Source of the DNA: Plutella xylostella
Lineage: Eukaryota; Arthropoda; Insecta; Lepidoptera; Plutellidae
Length of the DNA stretch: 64,000 bases
Assembly (NCBI RefSeq): GCF_932276165.1
Contig: NC_064008.1
Span: 6,019,001-6,083,000, forward strand
Direction: 5' to 3'
Made by a program: the position numbers and the translations under genes. Below the pieces are notes generated by a model that saw only the letters and a program-made list of their open reading frames with translations, made no database searches and was not told the DNA's origin. Below, piece by piece: positions 27,401 through 40,600 of this stretch (the stretch's first letter is position 1; each line of letters starts with the position of its first letter).

Positions 27401-28662
27401 TAGCGTATTGATGGACACCCTAATAACCCCTCTCTCGGAACGCGCGGACGAGTGGCGCCGCGGCGGCTGCGCCACGGGCGCTCTGTCACGCGAGCACGCG
27501 CGTGAGTGCAAGCGTGCCCGCGCCGAGCTGCGTCGCCGCGTGCACGACGCGCAACGCAACGCGCGCAAGGCGCGGCGCGCTCAGCCGCACGCTAAACATC
27601 GCGCTGAGGTTGGGATGCAAGTAAGTGTTTTACTGAGGAAACATAATGTATATGTAGCTTTAGCGACTGCGTCATGAGTAAGTAATGAAGCAAATTAAAA
27701 ATAGTGGTAGAATGAGCTTTAACGCCCTGAATCCTTGTGATGACTGTAAATGTGTGAAGACTACTCGTAGAATGCAGCCGATTTGGAGCTAAACGCAGTC
27801 AAAACAACAATGCTAACGCAATGTTCGGCTCTAAGGGAGCCAGCTCTAGCTAAGAGAAACCAGTGAATGTATGGTTTGAATCGAATCACAAAGAAAATAC
27901 ATAAGAATCACAAATGTTAACCTACCGACACGACGCGCAGTAAACATGCGACTAAACATAACACTGGCGAAAGCTAGGTGTACCTCTTCCTATCCTCAAG
28001 AGTTTATTTGTTACATTAGTCTCTTCAGTTAACACACTATGCAAGTTTCAAGAATTACGCTGCTCTTACGATAATCACTAAACATTAACCATTATATTCC
28101 AGGACGTGGAAGAGAGAAAGCAGCAGCTCGAAGAGATGGAAGAGAAGGCCGTGAAAGCGGCGCTGGTGGAAGAACGCAGCCGCTTCTGTCACTTCGTGTC
28201 TCTGCTCAACCCTGTTGTGGTGAGTGGACTTTTATATGGACCAAGAGTTAATAATAGTGCAGCTCTAAAAGTAACCACAAAATATAGTTCTCGACTGGAT
28301 GCTATCTCAGATAGATTTGATCAGAATCGTGCACCGTTGCGTCTTTGCTAAAAACATTTGAACTCACTATCTCCATCCAAAGAATGTCTGGAAGACGTTT
28401 AAGCTATATGCTTTATTTTTGCACTGAAAGTTTTAATTTTATAGCCATATCTCTGGAAAGACGATGCCGATGCTGATTTAGTCTCCATTAGAATTTTTGA
28501 AACCTTTTGTTTTGTCTGTAATTATTATTGTATATGTCTATTTTCTATCCACAGGAGAGTGAAGTGGCAATGCTAGCGGAGGTGGGGCCCCTGCAGGAGG
28601 GCTCCCAGCAACTAGTGCGGCACACGGGGGAGCCGCGCACGCTGCCGCCCGCCAGCCTGCAA
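9455..28662 (+). CDS. mim: mim exons 1-6: I-BAR (IMD) domain
   Basis: These six exons encode visible residues 1-221, the helical I-BAR domain that dimerises and binds PI(4,5)P2-rich membrane. Recognisable blocks in order are WEEFISKATKLHSALK, FLDAFQKIADAATNARG, TKDIGTALTRVCLRHRAIE, MDTLITPL, and EEMEEKAVKAALVEERSRFC, all in the order of vertebrate MTSS1. Exon 4 (27404-27620) is strongly GC-rich and Arg/Ala-rich (RRRVHDAQRNARKARRAQ), in the basic helix region expected to face the membrane. The domain is split by the 14.4-kb intron 2, which contains two complete antisense protease genes, and by the 1.7-kb intron 3. Exons 4-6 end in phase 0, so a skipped exon 5 or 6 would keep frame. Confidence 0.93.
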
Positions 28663-31600
28663 GTAAGTGGGGCCTCACCTTTAAGATTATTCGACCAGTA
28701 TAATACGTTTAAGAGTATACCTCTACATATAGGGCCAGTGCGCTAGTAGATGTGTTTACAGATGGGACAACGAATAACAGCTCAGGATACAGCCAATGCC
28801 GTGGTCAGATTTGTACCCATGGTTAATTGGAGGGTCCTTCAATTGACTTTGTATCTCCATAGTGGTGACCCCGACATGATACAGATCTGAATACAACACT
28901 GGCGAAAATTTGGTGCTATACAGTTCGATCCTGAGACTTTTAGGCATTTTAATATGTACACAAGACTGTGATGTTGATGCTGATGATGATGAGTGAAGTG
29001 GCAATGCTAGCGGAGGTGGGGCCCCTGCAGGAGGGCTCCCAGCAACTAGTGCGGCACACGGGGGAGCCGCGCACGCTGCCGCCCGCCAGCCTACAAGTAT
29101 GTACACAACAGTGATCAGAACGGTTGATGTGGTAGGAAGAAGACAGATTTTCTGAGATAGGTACTATTAATTAAGATAACAAATAAGAGAAGGGACAAAG
29201 GGCCACCTTGCGGTACTCCGTAGATGTGGTAGAAATAAGACAGATTTTCTGAGATACTATTAACGAAGATAACAAATAAGAGAGGGGAAAATGCGCCATC
29301 TTGCGGTACGTCAGCATTTAGGCAGCACCATTTAGAATATGAATCATCAAGACTGTGATGTTTTGGCTAGTGGTTTGTTTATTGGCATCTAGGCCTACGA
29401 CCTACCCTATAATAAGTACCTCATCATCATCATCAGCCTCTATCGCCCACTGTTGGCTATAGGTCTCCTTATTTGTACACCAGTACTTCCGGTCCACTGT
29501 TTCCCCGCAACCATGCAGATGTAATCGGACCATCTATAATGCGGCAAGTTACTTGGCGACCCTCCTTGCGGGGTGAAAGAAGTGGCGGGGGCGAGGTAGC
29601 ACGACATGCTACACACGTAGAAAAGTGTGCCCGGATTAATCTCGCGATAGCTTGTAACTATTTCTGACGTAAGTAAAATTTTATTCTATGAGTGTTCCCG
29701 TAAATGTCATATTTAGCTTAAAATTTATAGTTTGACAGCATTAAAATTTGGATGTTTACCTTCAGAATATCTACCAATTTGAATTTATTTATGTAAAAGT
29801 GTTTTATTTTATAAATCAATTTCCATGTCACTTTCATGTTCACTCTCTGTTTGAACTTGTTCATCGTCGTCGTCATCCTCATCTTCATCATCGTTTTCAT
29901 TAACTTCAATTATAAATCTAAGACAAAAACCAATTTATGTTTAATTTACAATAAATTATAAATAAACAATGACATACCTGTCCAATACATCGTCAAATAC
30001 TCTATCAGATTTATAATATTCGTCTTAATTTTTTATGACATGGTCGTCACAATTTCTCCACTTTTTAGGCGAATAATTAGAGAAAAGCAACTCTTAAGTC
30101 TTTTATCTCTTTATCTAAGTTAGAGTCAATCGACGTTCTTGCGAGCTCGCCTTTCACGTACCGCCACACAAGTTCAATAGGATTTAATTCCGGGTGGTAT
30201 GGGGGTAGACGAAGCACGATATGACCATTTTCTTTCAAAATTTCATCAATTTTGTAATTTTTCTCTGTGTTTTGCTCATTAATTACTTTCATCAAATCAC
30301 ATAAATTTTGGTTGCTTTCCTAGTTACAAGAACTGACAACTGACGCACTGTCATATGGACTCTTCGTCTTTGTTGTTTACTTTTTCGTATCTGACTGCGC
30401 AGTACCAACCTTTAGCCGCGTAGCATAACTGATCCGGTACGCTGTTCTACAAGAAGCCCCTATATTGAGACATTATACGATTTGTTGTTATTAACGTTAT
30501 TTTGTTGACGAATTATAGATACCTAATAATAATATTAAAAACCGGCCAAGTGCGAGTCGGGCTCGCGCACAAAGGGTTCCGTAGCAGCAAAATTACAGTT
30601 AAATCAACCTATCTCAAAAACTATAAGAGATACTTTGATCAAACCAAAAATCGTTGAAAGAGTTAATTAGCATGCATCACCTCTATTTTTTTTAGAATTT
30701 TATACCCCGTAGTTATAAAAATAGAGGGGGGGGGGACATACTTTTTACGACTTTGAGAGCTGATATCTCAAAAACCGTTCACTTTAAGAAAAATGTTTTT
30801 TAGAAAACTTTATATCATTTTAAAAGACCTTTCCATTGATACCCCACACGGGTATGTACATCGAAAAAAAAAATTTCATCCCTCAGTTACATGTATGCCA
30901 ATATATTTCATGCCCCACCCCCAATTCTTTTTTTTACTATTTAGTGTCATATTTTTGTAGCGGTTCATACAACACATATTCCCATCAAATTTCATCACTG
31001 TAGTACTTATAGTTTCCGAGTAAATCGGCTGTGACAGACGGACAGACGGACAGACGGACATGACGAAACTATAAGGGTTCCGTTTATGCCATTTTGGCTA
31101 CGGAACCCTAAAAAGGCCTCAACACTCATCCTAAGACTAATGGTCTCAGGATCAATGATCTCATGTGGGTCGCACTCAAATTATGACAGACTATATAAGA
31201 CATGTGGCCGCCTCGGCTGCGCGGCCGAGACTGCCGTAACAATGACATGCAGTGCACGCGTTGCCCTTCCCCGCTACCCTCCCGCTACCCGCTGTCGTCT
31301 TGGGTACCTCGTCCCCTCCGCATCTTTCACCCCGCAAGGAGGGTCGCCAAGCAACTTGCCAATCTATAGCAGGTGGTCTGCCAACAGCTTTTCATAAGTA
31401 CCTAGTTATGATTAATTTCCATTCAATTCATTCATTCAACTAGACGGCTTAATGGTGTAGTGGTTAGTGACTCTGACTGCTATGCCGAAGGTCCCGGGTT
31501 CGATTCCCGGCTGGGGCAGATATTTGTTTAATGACAGATATTGGGTCTGGTCCAAGAGGTCTTGTGTGTTGATATTTATATTTAGTATGTTTCTATATGT

Positions 31601-34600
31601 ATTTGTGTAGATATATCAGCTGTCCGACACCAATAACACAGGTTCTGTCTAGCTTGGGGTCTGATGGTTGTGTGTGAGATGTCCCCACATATTTATTTAT
31701 TCGTTACTGTACAGGTAATATGCGACATAAAGTCGTACAACGGCGGCTGGGACGCGGGGTCAGCGCCGCACTGCCCACTTACCCGACAACTCTCTCAGAA
31801 CAAGCTTGCTTGTGTTGGGGTCCACCAACCCTAAATACCTAGTTTTGACTAATTTCCATTCAACTCCAACCCTCACCCCACAGGTAATATGCGACATTAA
31901 ATCCTACAACGGCGGCTGGGACGCGGGCTCCGCGCCGCACTCGCCGTCGCCTTCATCTCGCCTCGGCAGCCGCAAGTCTTCACTCACTTCCATCTCGTCG
32001 CTGAATACGCAGCATAATCACGGTGAGATTTTGGACCTGAATGTTATACCCATAAGGTTAAAATTACATAGCGTAGGAAATACCTACCAATAATTGTATA
32101 CCGATGCAAAGGAGTGACTTGATAGCAGTAGCATAAAGCTTCACTTTTATTGTAAAAACATAATGTAATAACGATAATGCATGAAAGCTTCGAAGAGCCA
32201 TTTTATTGCCAGGACACGAAAATATATCAGAAACTTTCGAACTTTCGAGAGATGGCGATGGCGCTGTTTCGTATAATGTTAGTTAGAATTTACATAGAGC
32301 ATAATAAATAGCACCAACATCACAAGCCCTCTTCAAATATCTGGTTTATAATATCAATAATAGTTAACCAATATTCAGAATTTCAGACCACAATTTATAT
32401 ATTTTTCTCTGACTAAACATCGTTGTATTGTTCGACAGACGCGTCCAGTTCCACGGTGAGTTGCTCCACGCCCATATCGAGTGCGTCGTCGACGGGCACG
32501 CTGCCGCCCGCGCACGACGCGCCACACTGCCTGTCGCAGGTACTGTCTATGTAGCTGGAGTCATCTAGATGTTCTAGGTCATTGCCATCATCATCTGAGT
32601 CTTTATCATCATCACAGGAGTCATTTTCATCATCGTGACTGTCATTTGCATCATTAGAGTGATTTTAATCATTATAAGATTCATTTTAATCATCATAAAA
32701 GTTATTTTCATAGTCACGATATTCATTTTCATCGTTAGTGTACACAGTGTCATTTTGATCATCATGCGAGTCATTATCATCATTATTAAGATCATTAACT
32801 TCGACATATTCTACATTATCATTATCTTCACCGTCGTTTGTGTCAATAACAATGATGTGACTAGTGAGTTGTTGAGCTCCCATATCGAGCGCGTCGTCGC
32901 CGGGCACGACGCGCCCCACTGCCTGTCGCAGGTACTGTACTTACTGTGCTATAGTCATCATCAGAGTTGTTTTGATCATCATAAGAGTCATTTTCATCAT
33001 CATAAGAGCAATTTTTATCATCATTAAGATCATTACAGTTGTTATCGTTAACGCCAGAGTCTTTATTATCATCATGAGAGTCATTTTTATCATCATAAGA
33101 TTCGTTTTCATTGTCATCAGATTCGTTGTTTGCATCATCAAAGTAGTCATCATTATCGTAAGGTTTTTATCACGATGAGAGTAATTTTCATCATCAAAAT
33201 GTCGTATCGTTATCATTATCATTTTTGACAGTATTTTTTAATCATCAACTTTGTCATTATCGTTTTTAACACCTATTACGTGGATTTCAATTTTAATTAC
33301 TTATTAGCCAATAAAATGCACCTTACTGACTAGTAGAGGAAACTCAGTAGGTAAAGTAGATAAATGCTCCACCATGGTCAAACTATTAAAGTTTGTTGTG
33401 TAACTATCTAGATTTTATTTAAGTTACTAAATCTGAAAACCTGTTCTGTGTCTGTTAAATCTGAGTGGATTAGATTTAAAGAGTTTTTTTTTGTAGTTAG
33501 TGGCTACTGGCTAGACATTTGTTGCATTTTTTTATTGTTTGACTGTAAACTTTAGAAGGATACAAAATGTACCTATGTGTTTATTATTTAATCAACTTCT
33601 ACTTTCAAACATGACACGCTTTCAATCACGCCATATTTTCAACTTTTCACCATACAATTATGTTATTACGCAACGCATAAGTACGAGTATTTGATTAAAA
33701 ACAGAAAACGCCATACTGAATACCAGGACTTTCCTTTTTTTAAGTACTTTACTTAATTTTTCGTGGGAAGACGATCATTTGTCAATTTATTAAAACTAAG
33801 TAGTGTAAATCACTGTGCCTCATTTGTTTTTAACATCCATTATGTTCGTTTTATTTACTTTTTTTAAAGAAACATTCATTGCGTTTACATCCATCCCATT
33901 TTTTTAAATCTTTTATTTTGTCTCATTTGTTTTTAATATCCGTTTTGTTATTATTAAAAAAATACTATTTATCATAACATTTATTTACTTCTTTTAAAGA
34001 AACATCCATTGACTTTACATCCACCAATTATTATTTTTTTTACTTTTTTTTATTTTCTTATTCTTTTGTTTATTTTGTCACTAGTACTCCGGTCGCTTGG
34101 CTGCGAGCGTGAGCAGTACCGACTCGGGCTTCCGGTCGCAGGACGCCTTGCACAGACAGCTTTCGCTCTACGTTGATAATGTACTGCCAGTTTTTTATTT
34201 TTTACACTTTTTTATTTCTTCCCCCCCCCCCAACTTTTTTTTTTGCTTGATTTTTCTGCTGACGCTACTTGGTATTGCGCTTTTGGAGACGTGTGTGTGG
34301 GTGAATGGAGATTTGTATCTGTGTGTTGCAATTAATATTTCATGTCAACAAAATAATTTTTAAGAGCCTTCCTACAACACGCCCCGAAATAGGTATATCT
34401 AATGGGTACAAAACACAGACATGTATGTTTTTTAAAAATCGGTTATAAAATAATACCCTATTCTAAACACCCAGGGTTCGGACAATCAGAGCGTTAGCAG
34501 CGAGTGCACGACTCCGGCGAAGAGCACCATCGAGGACCACGACGACAATAGAGATGGACTGGGGAATGCGGGTGAGTTGTCCGTCATTGTACTTGTGTGG

Positions 34601-37600
34601 TGTAAAGCTTGTATTAGGTTGGTTAGTACAGTTTGCTAAGAAAAAAAAGGTTTTTCATTATGGCCCCATGAAAGGCCAACAAAAAAAGTATTAGTTCATT
34701 CATCAATGAAAGGCCAGCTATGGTCTATAGTTTTTAACAAACGAGTAGGTACTGAAATTGTTTTACTGCGCTGCTATAGGTCCTAACGATGACCCATCTC
34801 ACTCTGTCACTATCGGAAATGTGTGTGAAAGATACGCAGCACTCGCTTGTTAAAAAAAAAACTATAGCGTAAAAAAAATTTAAAACTATATGTAAGGTGG
34901 TTCGTCATGCTAATTCCAATTTTACCTAGCAGTTAAAAAAACATTTATTTGAAACACTGACAACAACAAAAACAGAAAATGATACTTACATAATTTTTTG
35001 CCCTTACCGCTTTTAAACAAAAGGTCTAGCTGTCCAAAATACATTTTATAAAAAAAAAAAATTTTCATATCAACAGCGTCAGCCACATGGCCTGACTTGA
35101 AGGACACGGCGCAGTTCGAACGCGCCGCCACGGCTATCATGGCCGGAAGACCGCACACCATCTCTGCAGGTAATGTGGTGTATACTTACATATTGTCGAA
35201 GCTAGTGTGATTAGAAAGTCTGAGTGCTCCGGGTTCGATTCCTAGTAGGGGCAAATTTGTTAACCACTCAGTAATATATTGGTAGTTAAATGCGGCTATT
35301 AGTTGTTAAGCTTTGGGCAGGCCTGAAAGCTGACAATATATTATTCGATCATCAATGTCGGAAGTTTTGACTATGACTAGAACTCGTGGGCACATAATTA
35401 CAGCGAAAATAAGTAGTTACTTCTGACTATGATTTCGGTTATCGCAGTCGTAAGCATATTATCATGCATTCCATTGTGTATACACATAAACGTTTCATAT
35501 ATCTGTCTATTTATTCTTATAATAATGATTGTATTAATTTCCAGCCTACGAACGCGGCCACCCCCGGCCAGCTCTGAGCGTGCACACGTTCGCCTCAGAA
35601 CAAGAGATGGCCAACACTTCGGCCAGAGACAACGGGATATACGCTCGCCCGCCGCTGCCTACCGTGAGTTTCATTCATTCACTCATTCATTCTGTCTTGG
35701 GATTCTGGAGTGAATGAATGATGGGAAAGAAAATCGTAGTAACCGTTCACTCATTCATTCTGTCTTCGGATTATGGGGGAGTGAATGAAAGTCAAAAAGT
35801 AACCGCTCACATTCGTAAACCAGACACAATACATTTTGAATTGTCTTAGATTTCTCGGGATGTGAGGGGTAAAGCATTTTTTGATTGAGGGCGTGTTTAC
35901 TTAAAACTATATAAAAACGTAAGACCGATATAAAAATACTTTGGGACCGCGCCAACCATGAGCAAATATGTAAAGTGCAAGTTTTACTGCCTACGTCAAT
36001 AAATGTAGAGAGTGAATGAAACTCCATTCTATCTATGCAACAGAGTTGTATAACGCATACCTCTCTCAGTACAATCGATATAATACTTCTATGACAATTA
36101 AATTCCTAGTTATTAATGAATTCTTATATGGCACGATTTTAGTATAATATTTGTTATTCTTATGCGCCTTTCTAATTCTATCCGGGTTGCGGTGGCACTA
36201 ATTGAAATAAAGATGAATGAAAAAAAAAATGCTATAAAACACATCAAATCTCCTTGCACATCTATTTTCTTCCTCTTCTCTCAATAAACACTGTGGAAGA
36301 GAAATAAATGATGTTATCTTATCTACCTATCTTCTCACCTACCCATATTCTATGCTGAAAACTGTAAATACACACTTTCTGTCCTATCATTCTTGGAACA
36401 GAGGTGCTCATCGCTCGAACGGCCGCAGATCCCGAACAAAACCGGCCCCGCGGCGCCTGACGGCAAGATGGTGAAGCCTTCCTCGCTGCCACCGCATCTT
36501 ACTAAAGGTACGTTAATTTAGTATTACCTATACATGACGAATGAAAATATATACCTAGATAGAGTTAAGACGGAATCAGACGGTAAATTTTTTTGTGAAC
36601 TTTTGTCTTTCATTCGGCATCTTTCACTCGAAATGATACGTGTGAACTCAAAATGAAACAAAAGTGCAAACAAAAATGGACCGTTCACTCGAGTGAATAT
36701 TCACTCGAATTAACCGTCTGATCCCGCCTTTAGAGAAATATAATGTTGCTACCGAAACTAGTGCCAATGGCAGAAAAGTTTATTAGGGCTATAATTATTA
36801 TTGGTTATTTCTGAAACTGCTATGTAGGTACATGTTAAAAAATTAAGCTACTATATTTGACTTCTTGCAAAGTAAACGTTAAAGGACTCTAGTAATGTTT
36901 TAATGGGCATTGAAAACTAATCTGACTGGATATCTTTTCAACAATATGACAAAACACTGGTGCTACTATACTTTGGTACTTAAAAACGTTTGATCGCGTA
37001 CTTCCGTTATTATGAAATTTAAAACATATTTTAAGCAGATACATGTCATTGAGCGCTCTTCTGCTTGCTTACTGACCAATCTGCACTCTCCAAGTATCAA
37101 TCACTAACAAAACATTCGCTCCACAGAAATGCCGCAAGCTCTATATGTGAACATGTCTGAACTGGCGACCCTGGCGGCGTCGCGTGCGCAGCAACACCAC
37201 AACGCTAATGCTGATCACCCGCCGCAGGAGAAGGTAAATTAATGATTTAATTTCATTCATTCAATGACTGGCAATGACAACGCTCACGAACACCCGAGAC
37301 CCGTTCATTCAATCGCTCATTACCTAAGTCATTCATTCACCGACAACGCCACAGAACTCACTATCACACTTATTCGTTCAATGACTCACTCACTCACTGT
37401 CACACATACATAGTGTAGTGAACATGTCTGAACTAGCGACTCTGGCGGCGTCGTTGCAGGAGAAAGTAGATTAATTAAATAAATTCATTCACTGACAATG
37501 ACAACGCTACCAACACCGAACCAACACCCAACCAACACCCGCGACAGGAGAGGGTATCTCAATTACTCGTACTATTTCATTCATTCACTCACTAACTGAT

Positions 37601-40600
37601 ACCTAGCACTCGTTCAATCAATCACTCATTCACAAACACAGGCGGCGGTCTGCAACAGACCATTGACTGAGTCAGTTACTGAATGACACAAACATTAAAT
37701 GAAAGGTGATTTCCAAATCGACTTTAAAAAGGCTACCTGCCTCTGTGTCTACTGTTTGTACTGTCTAGATTACTCTAGCTAGTCTAGTCTAGACTGTTAA
37801 ATCAAATTTATAGCCCATGTAGGTCGTGAATTTCGAATCATTTAAATTTTTTGAGTGTTAAGGGTTAAAAAAAATTTTAGTAATAATTCCTCAACTTTAT
37901 TGTATAACTATATAAATTTATCAGTCTGGCCAGCCTAATCACGTATTATTTTTTTACATACACCTTCAGTTCAAATTAAAAACTCGCATTTTCGTTTCGG
38001 CGTCCCATCTGTAAGGTTTTGGCCGTCTCGGCGCGAAATATCTGTAAAACATAATAATGTTCATGTTATACTTGCTTACCGGTAAGTAAATAACACTCGT
38101 ATCGTATGTCTAAAGAAAAAATAATTGAACTGCTCCTAGGTACATAGGTACTTTGTATTATTGGTTTTCTCCTATAGCAGTGGTATTTTTTTACAGTGTC
38201 ATAATCAATTAAGGGTCTGCAATAGGGAATCAAGGGTTGGCATTGTCATAGAATTATGTAGTAAATGATGCTCTACAGCCTTGAAAAAAATCACACAGGT
38301 AGTTGAAGAGTCTAGCTAGGTGCTGAATCATTCGAATTTAAGTAAATGATTATGGATAACTGTAAATTAATTTCAGAATATCAAGAAAAACCAGTCAATC
38401 ACACTCCCGTATTGTAACAACTGTGTCGTAATTATTAAGAATTTTCATATGATTTTTATCATATTATAAAGTTAAAGGCTTGGACTAGGCGCTAAATACC
38501 TTGTTTTTTAATAAACACACACTTATTTTGTGTAAATTAATCCCAAACTTGAGCAATTTTTTTCCCTCAAATCTTCATACAAATATCTATGGCGGCTTTC
38601 TGTGTTATAAAATCATAAACACAAGTGACGTTTGACTCAGTTGGCCGCTGGCCTCCAAAGAAGGGTCACGTCGGTTTAGGCAGCACTGACAGCTCGCGAT
38701 CTTATCGTGTACAGATACAAAATCACTGCACATTGGTTGTCAATGCACTTTTTCAACTTTTATGACACCAACATAATTTGATTTGTAATTGAGGAAGCAT
38801 AATTCTTCCAGTATATTCAATACATTAAATTAAATTAGATAGTGTGCAATATTCTCGTGATATTACAGTCTCGTAAAGGTCTGATGAGGAGCAGGAATAT
38901 AGCGAATGGATCTAAGTGATGACAATACGCACGAACATTAGGTTAGGGATCAAAAATACAGTCTCTTGGTGCTGGTTGAGGTATGGTCTCGTGAGGATCT
39001 GATGAGGGCAGTAACACGGTGGTGGCTCAATTTTATTTCAAAGATGTTATAGCTAAAAGCATCGAGTTTGGGCTATTAAGTATTGTAACAAGACTGCTAA
39101 CCGTTTTCCCGCGAAAACAAATCGCGCGCCGAAAGCGGTTAGCGTCCCTCGCCGCCGCGCCGTTTTACTGCGCAGCTTTACTGCGCAGACCGCGTCCCGC
39201 GTCCTCCCCTTCACCCGCGCGCACCCCGCGCTCGCGCCACCGGCCAGCGAAGCCCGCGCAGTCAGTCGGCGCCAAACCGTATTCCCGGCTGGATCACGTC
39301 CGCTCTTGCGCCGCTTCGGAAATTTGTTTTTAACGCAAGACTACCACGCTTACCTAATTTACCTACTAGTTGTGTATAGTGTTCTCATAGTGGCGCCCAA
39401 CTAGTGGAGACACGAAACTGTAATTGTGAGTGCGAACTGTGACTGCAAGATACAATATGCCAGCGGAAAAGGAAGAGCGAAGCGTCGTGACCTCGACGAA
39501 GACGACAGCAGCGGCACCGCCGCCGAGACCACGGTAATGCCCCCAGGCGGCGGCGCGCCCGCCGAGCACGTGGCGGTTGTCCCTACCGCAGCGAGCGACC
39601 TCCCCGCCGCGCCCGGCGCGCCCCACGCGCACGAGCAGAACGCGGCACTCTGGTCCCCTGCGGTACGCGCCCGCTGAGCACGCTGCGCGCGGCCGCCCTG
39701 CCTCGGCTGTCTCGGCTGGCCCGCCCTACGCGTCCTACGAGGATGCTGCGCGCGGCCGCCCTGCCTCGGCTGACTTGGCTGGCCCGCCCTACGCGTCCTA
39801 CGACTACCGGCCTTGACGACGATGACGACCGCAGCTGCACCGGCGAGAGGACGGTGATGACCCGCCCCGGCGCGCCCAGTGTGCCCGCGGCGCGCGCTCC
39901 CGCCGCCTCCCCTGCCACGCACGACGCGCCCGCCACGCACGACGCGCCCTACGAGTAAGCGGCGTGCAGCCCCCGCGGCGCGCATATTCCGCCGCTTCCG
40001 CCGCTATACTCGACGCGTTCGCCTGCGTAACGGCGGCGCAGCTCTCTGTCTTCATGGAGAGGACGGTGATGACCCGCCCCGGCGCGCCCAGCGTGCCCGC
40101 GGCGCGCGCTCCCGCCGCCTCCCCTACCAGCACACGGAGCCCGGCCGCCCGCCTCGTCAGGCAGAGCTGGCCCGCCCGGTGCCTTCTGGGAGCACACGGA
40201 GCCCGGCCGCCCGCCTCGTCAGGCAGAGCTGGCCCGCCCGGTGCCTTCTACCAGCACACGGAGCCCGGCCGCCCGCCTCGTCAGGCAGAGCTGGCCCGCC
40301 CGGTGCCTTCTGGGAGCACACGGAGCCCGGCCGCCCGCCTCGTCAGGCAGAGCTGGCCCGCCCGGTGCCTTCTGGGAGCACACGGAGCCCGGCCGCCTGC
40401 CTCGTCAGGCAGAGCTGGCCCGCCCGGTGCCTTCTGGGAGCACACGGAGCCCGGCCGCCCGCCTCGTCAGGCAGAGCTGGCCCGCCCGGTGCCTTCTGGG
40501 AGCACACGGAGCCCGGCCGCCCGCCTCGTCAGGCAGAGCTGGCCCGCCCGGTGCCTTCTGGGAGCACACGGAGCCCGGCCGCCCGCCTCGTCAGGCAGAG

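Noticed and set aside
31441..31520. Possible tRNA gene
   Set aside because: Good A- and B-box-like sequences but no complete cloverleaf, and the same head recurs attached to a SINE body at other sites.
32574..33222. Met/Ile/Thr- and Asp/Asn-rich ORFs on both strands
   Set aside because: Products of the TCATCAT low-complexity array.
39366..40197. Several Arg/Gly/Ala-rich minus-strand ORFs
   Set aside because: Shadow frames of the same GC-rich DNA.
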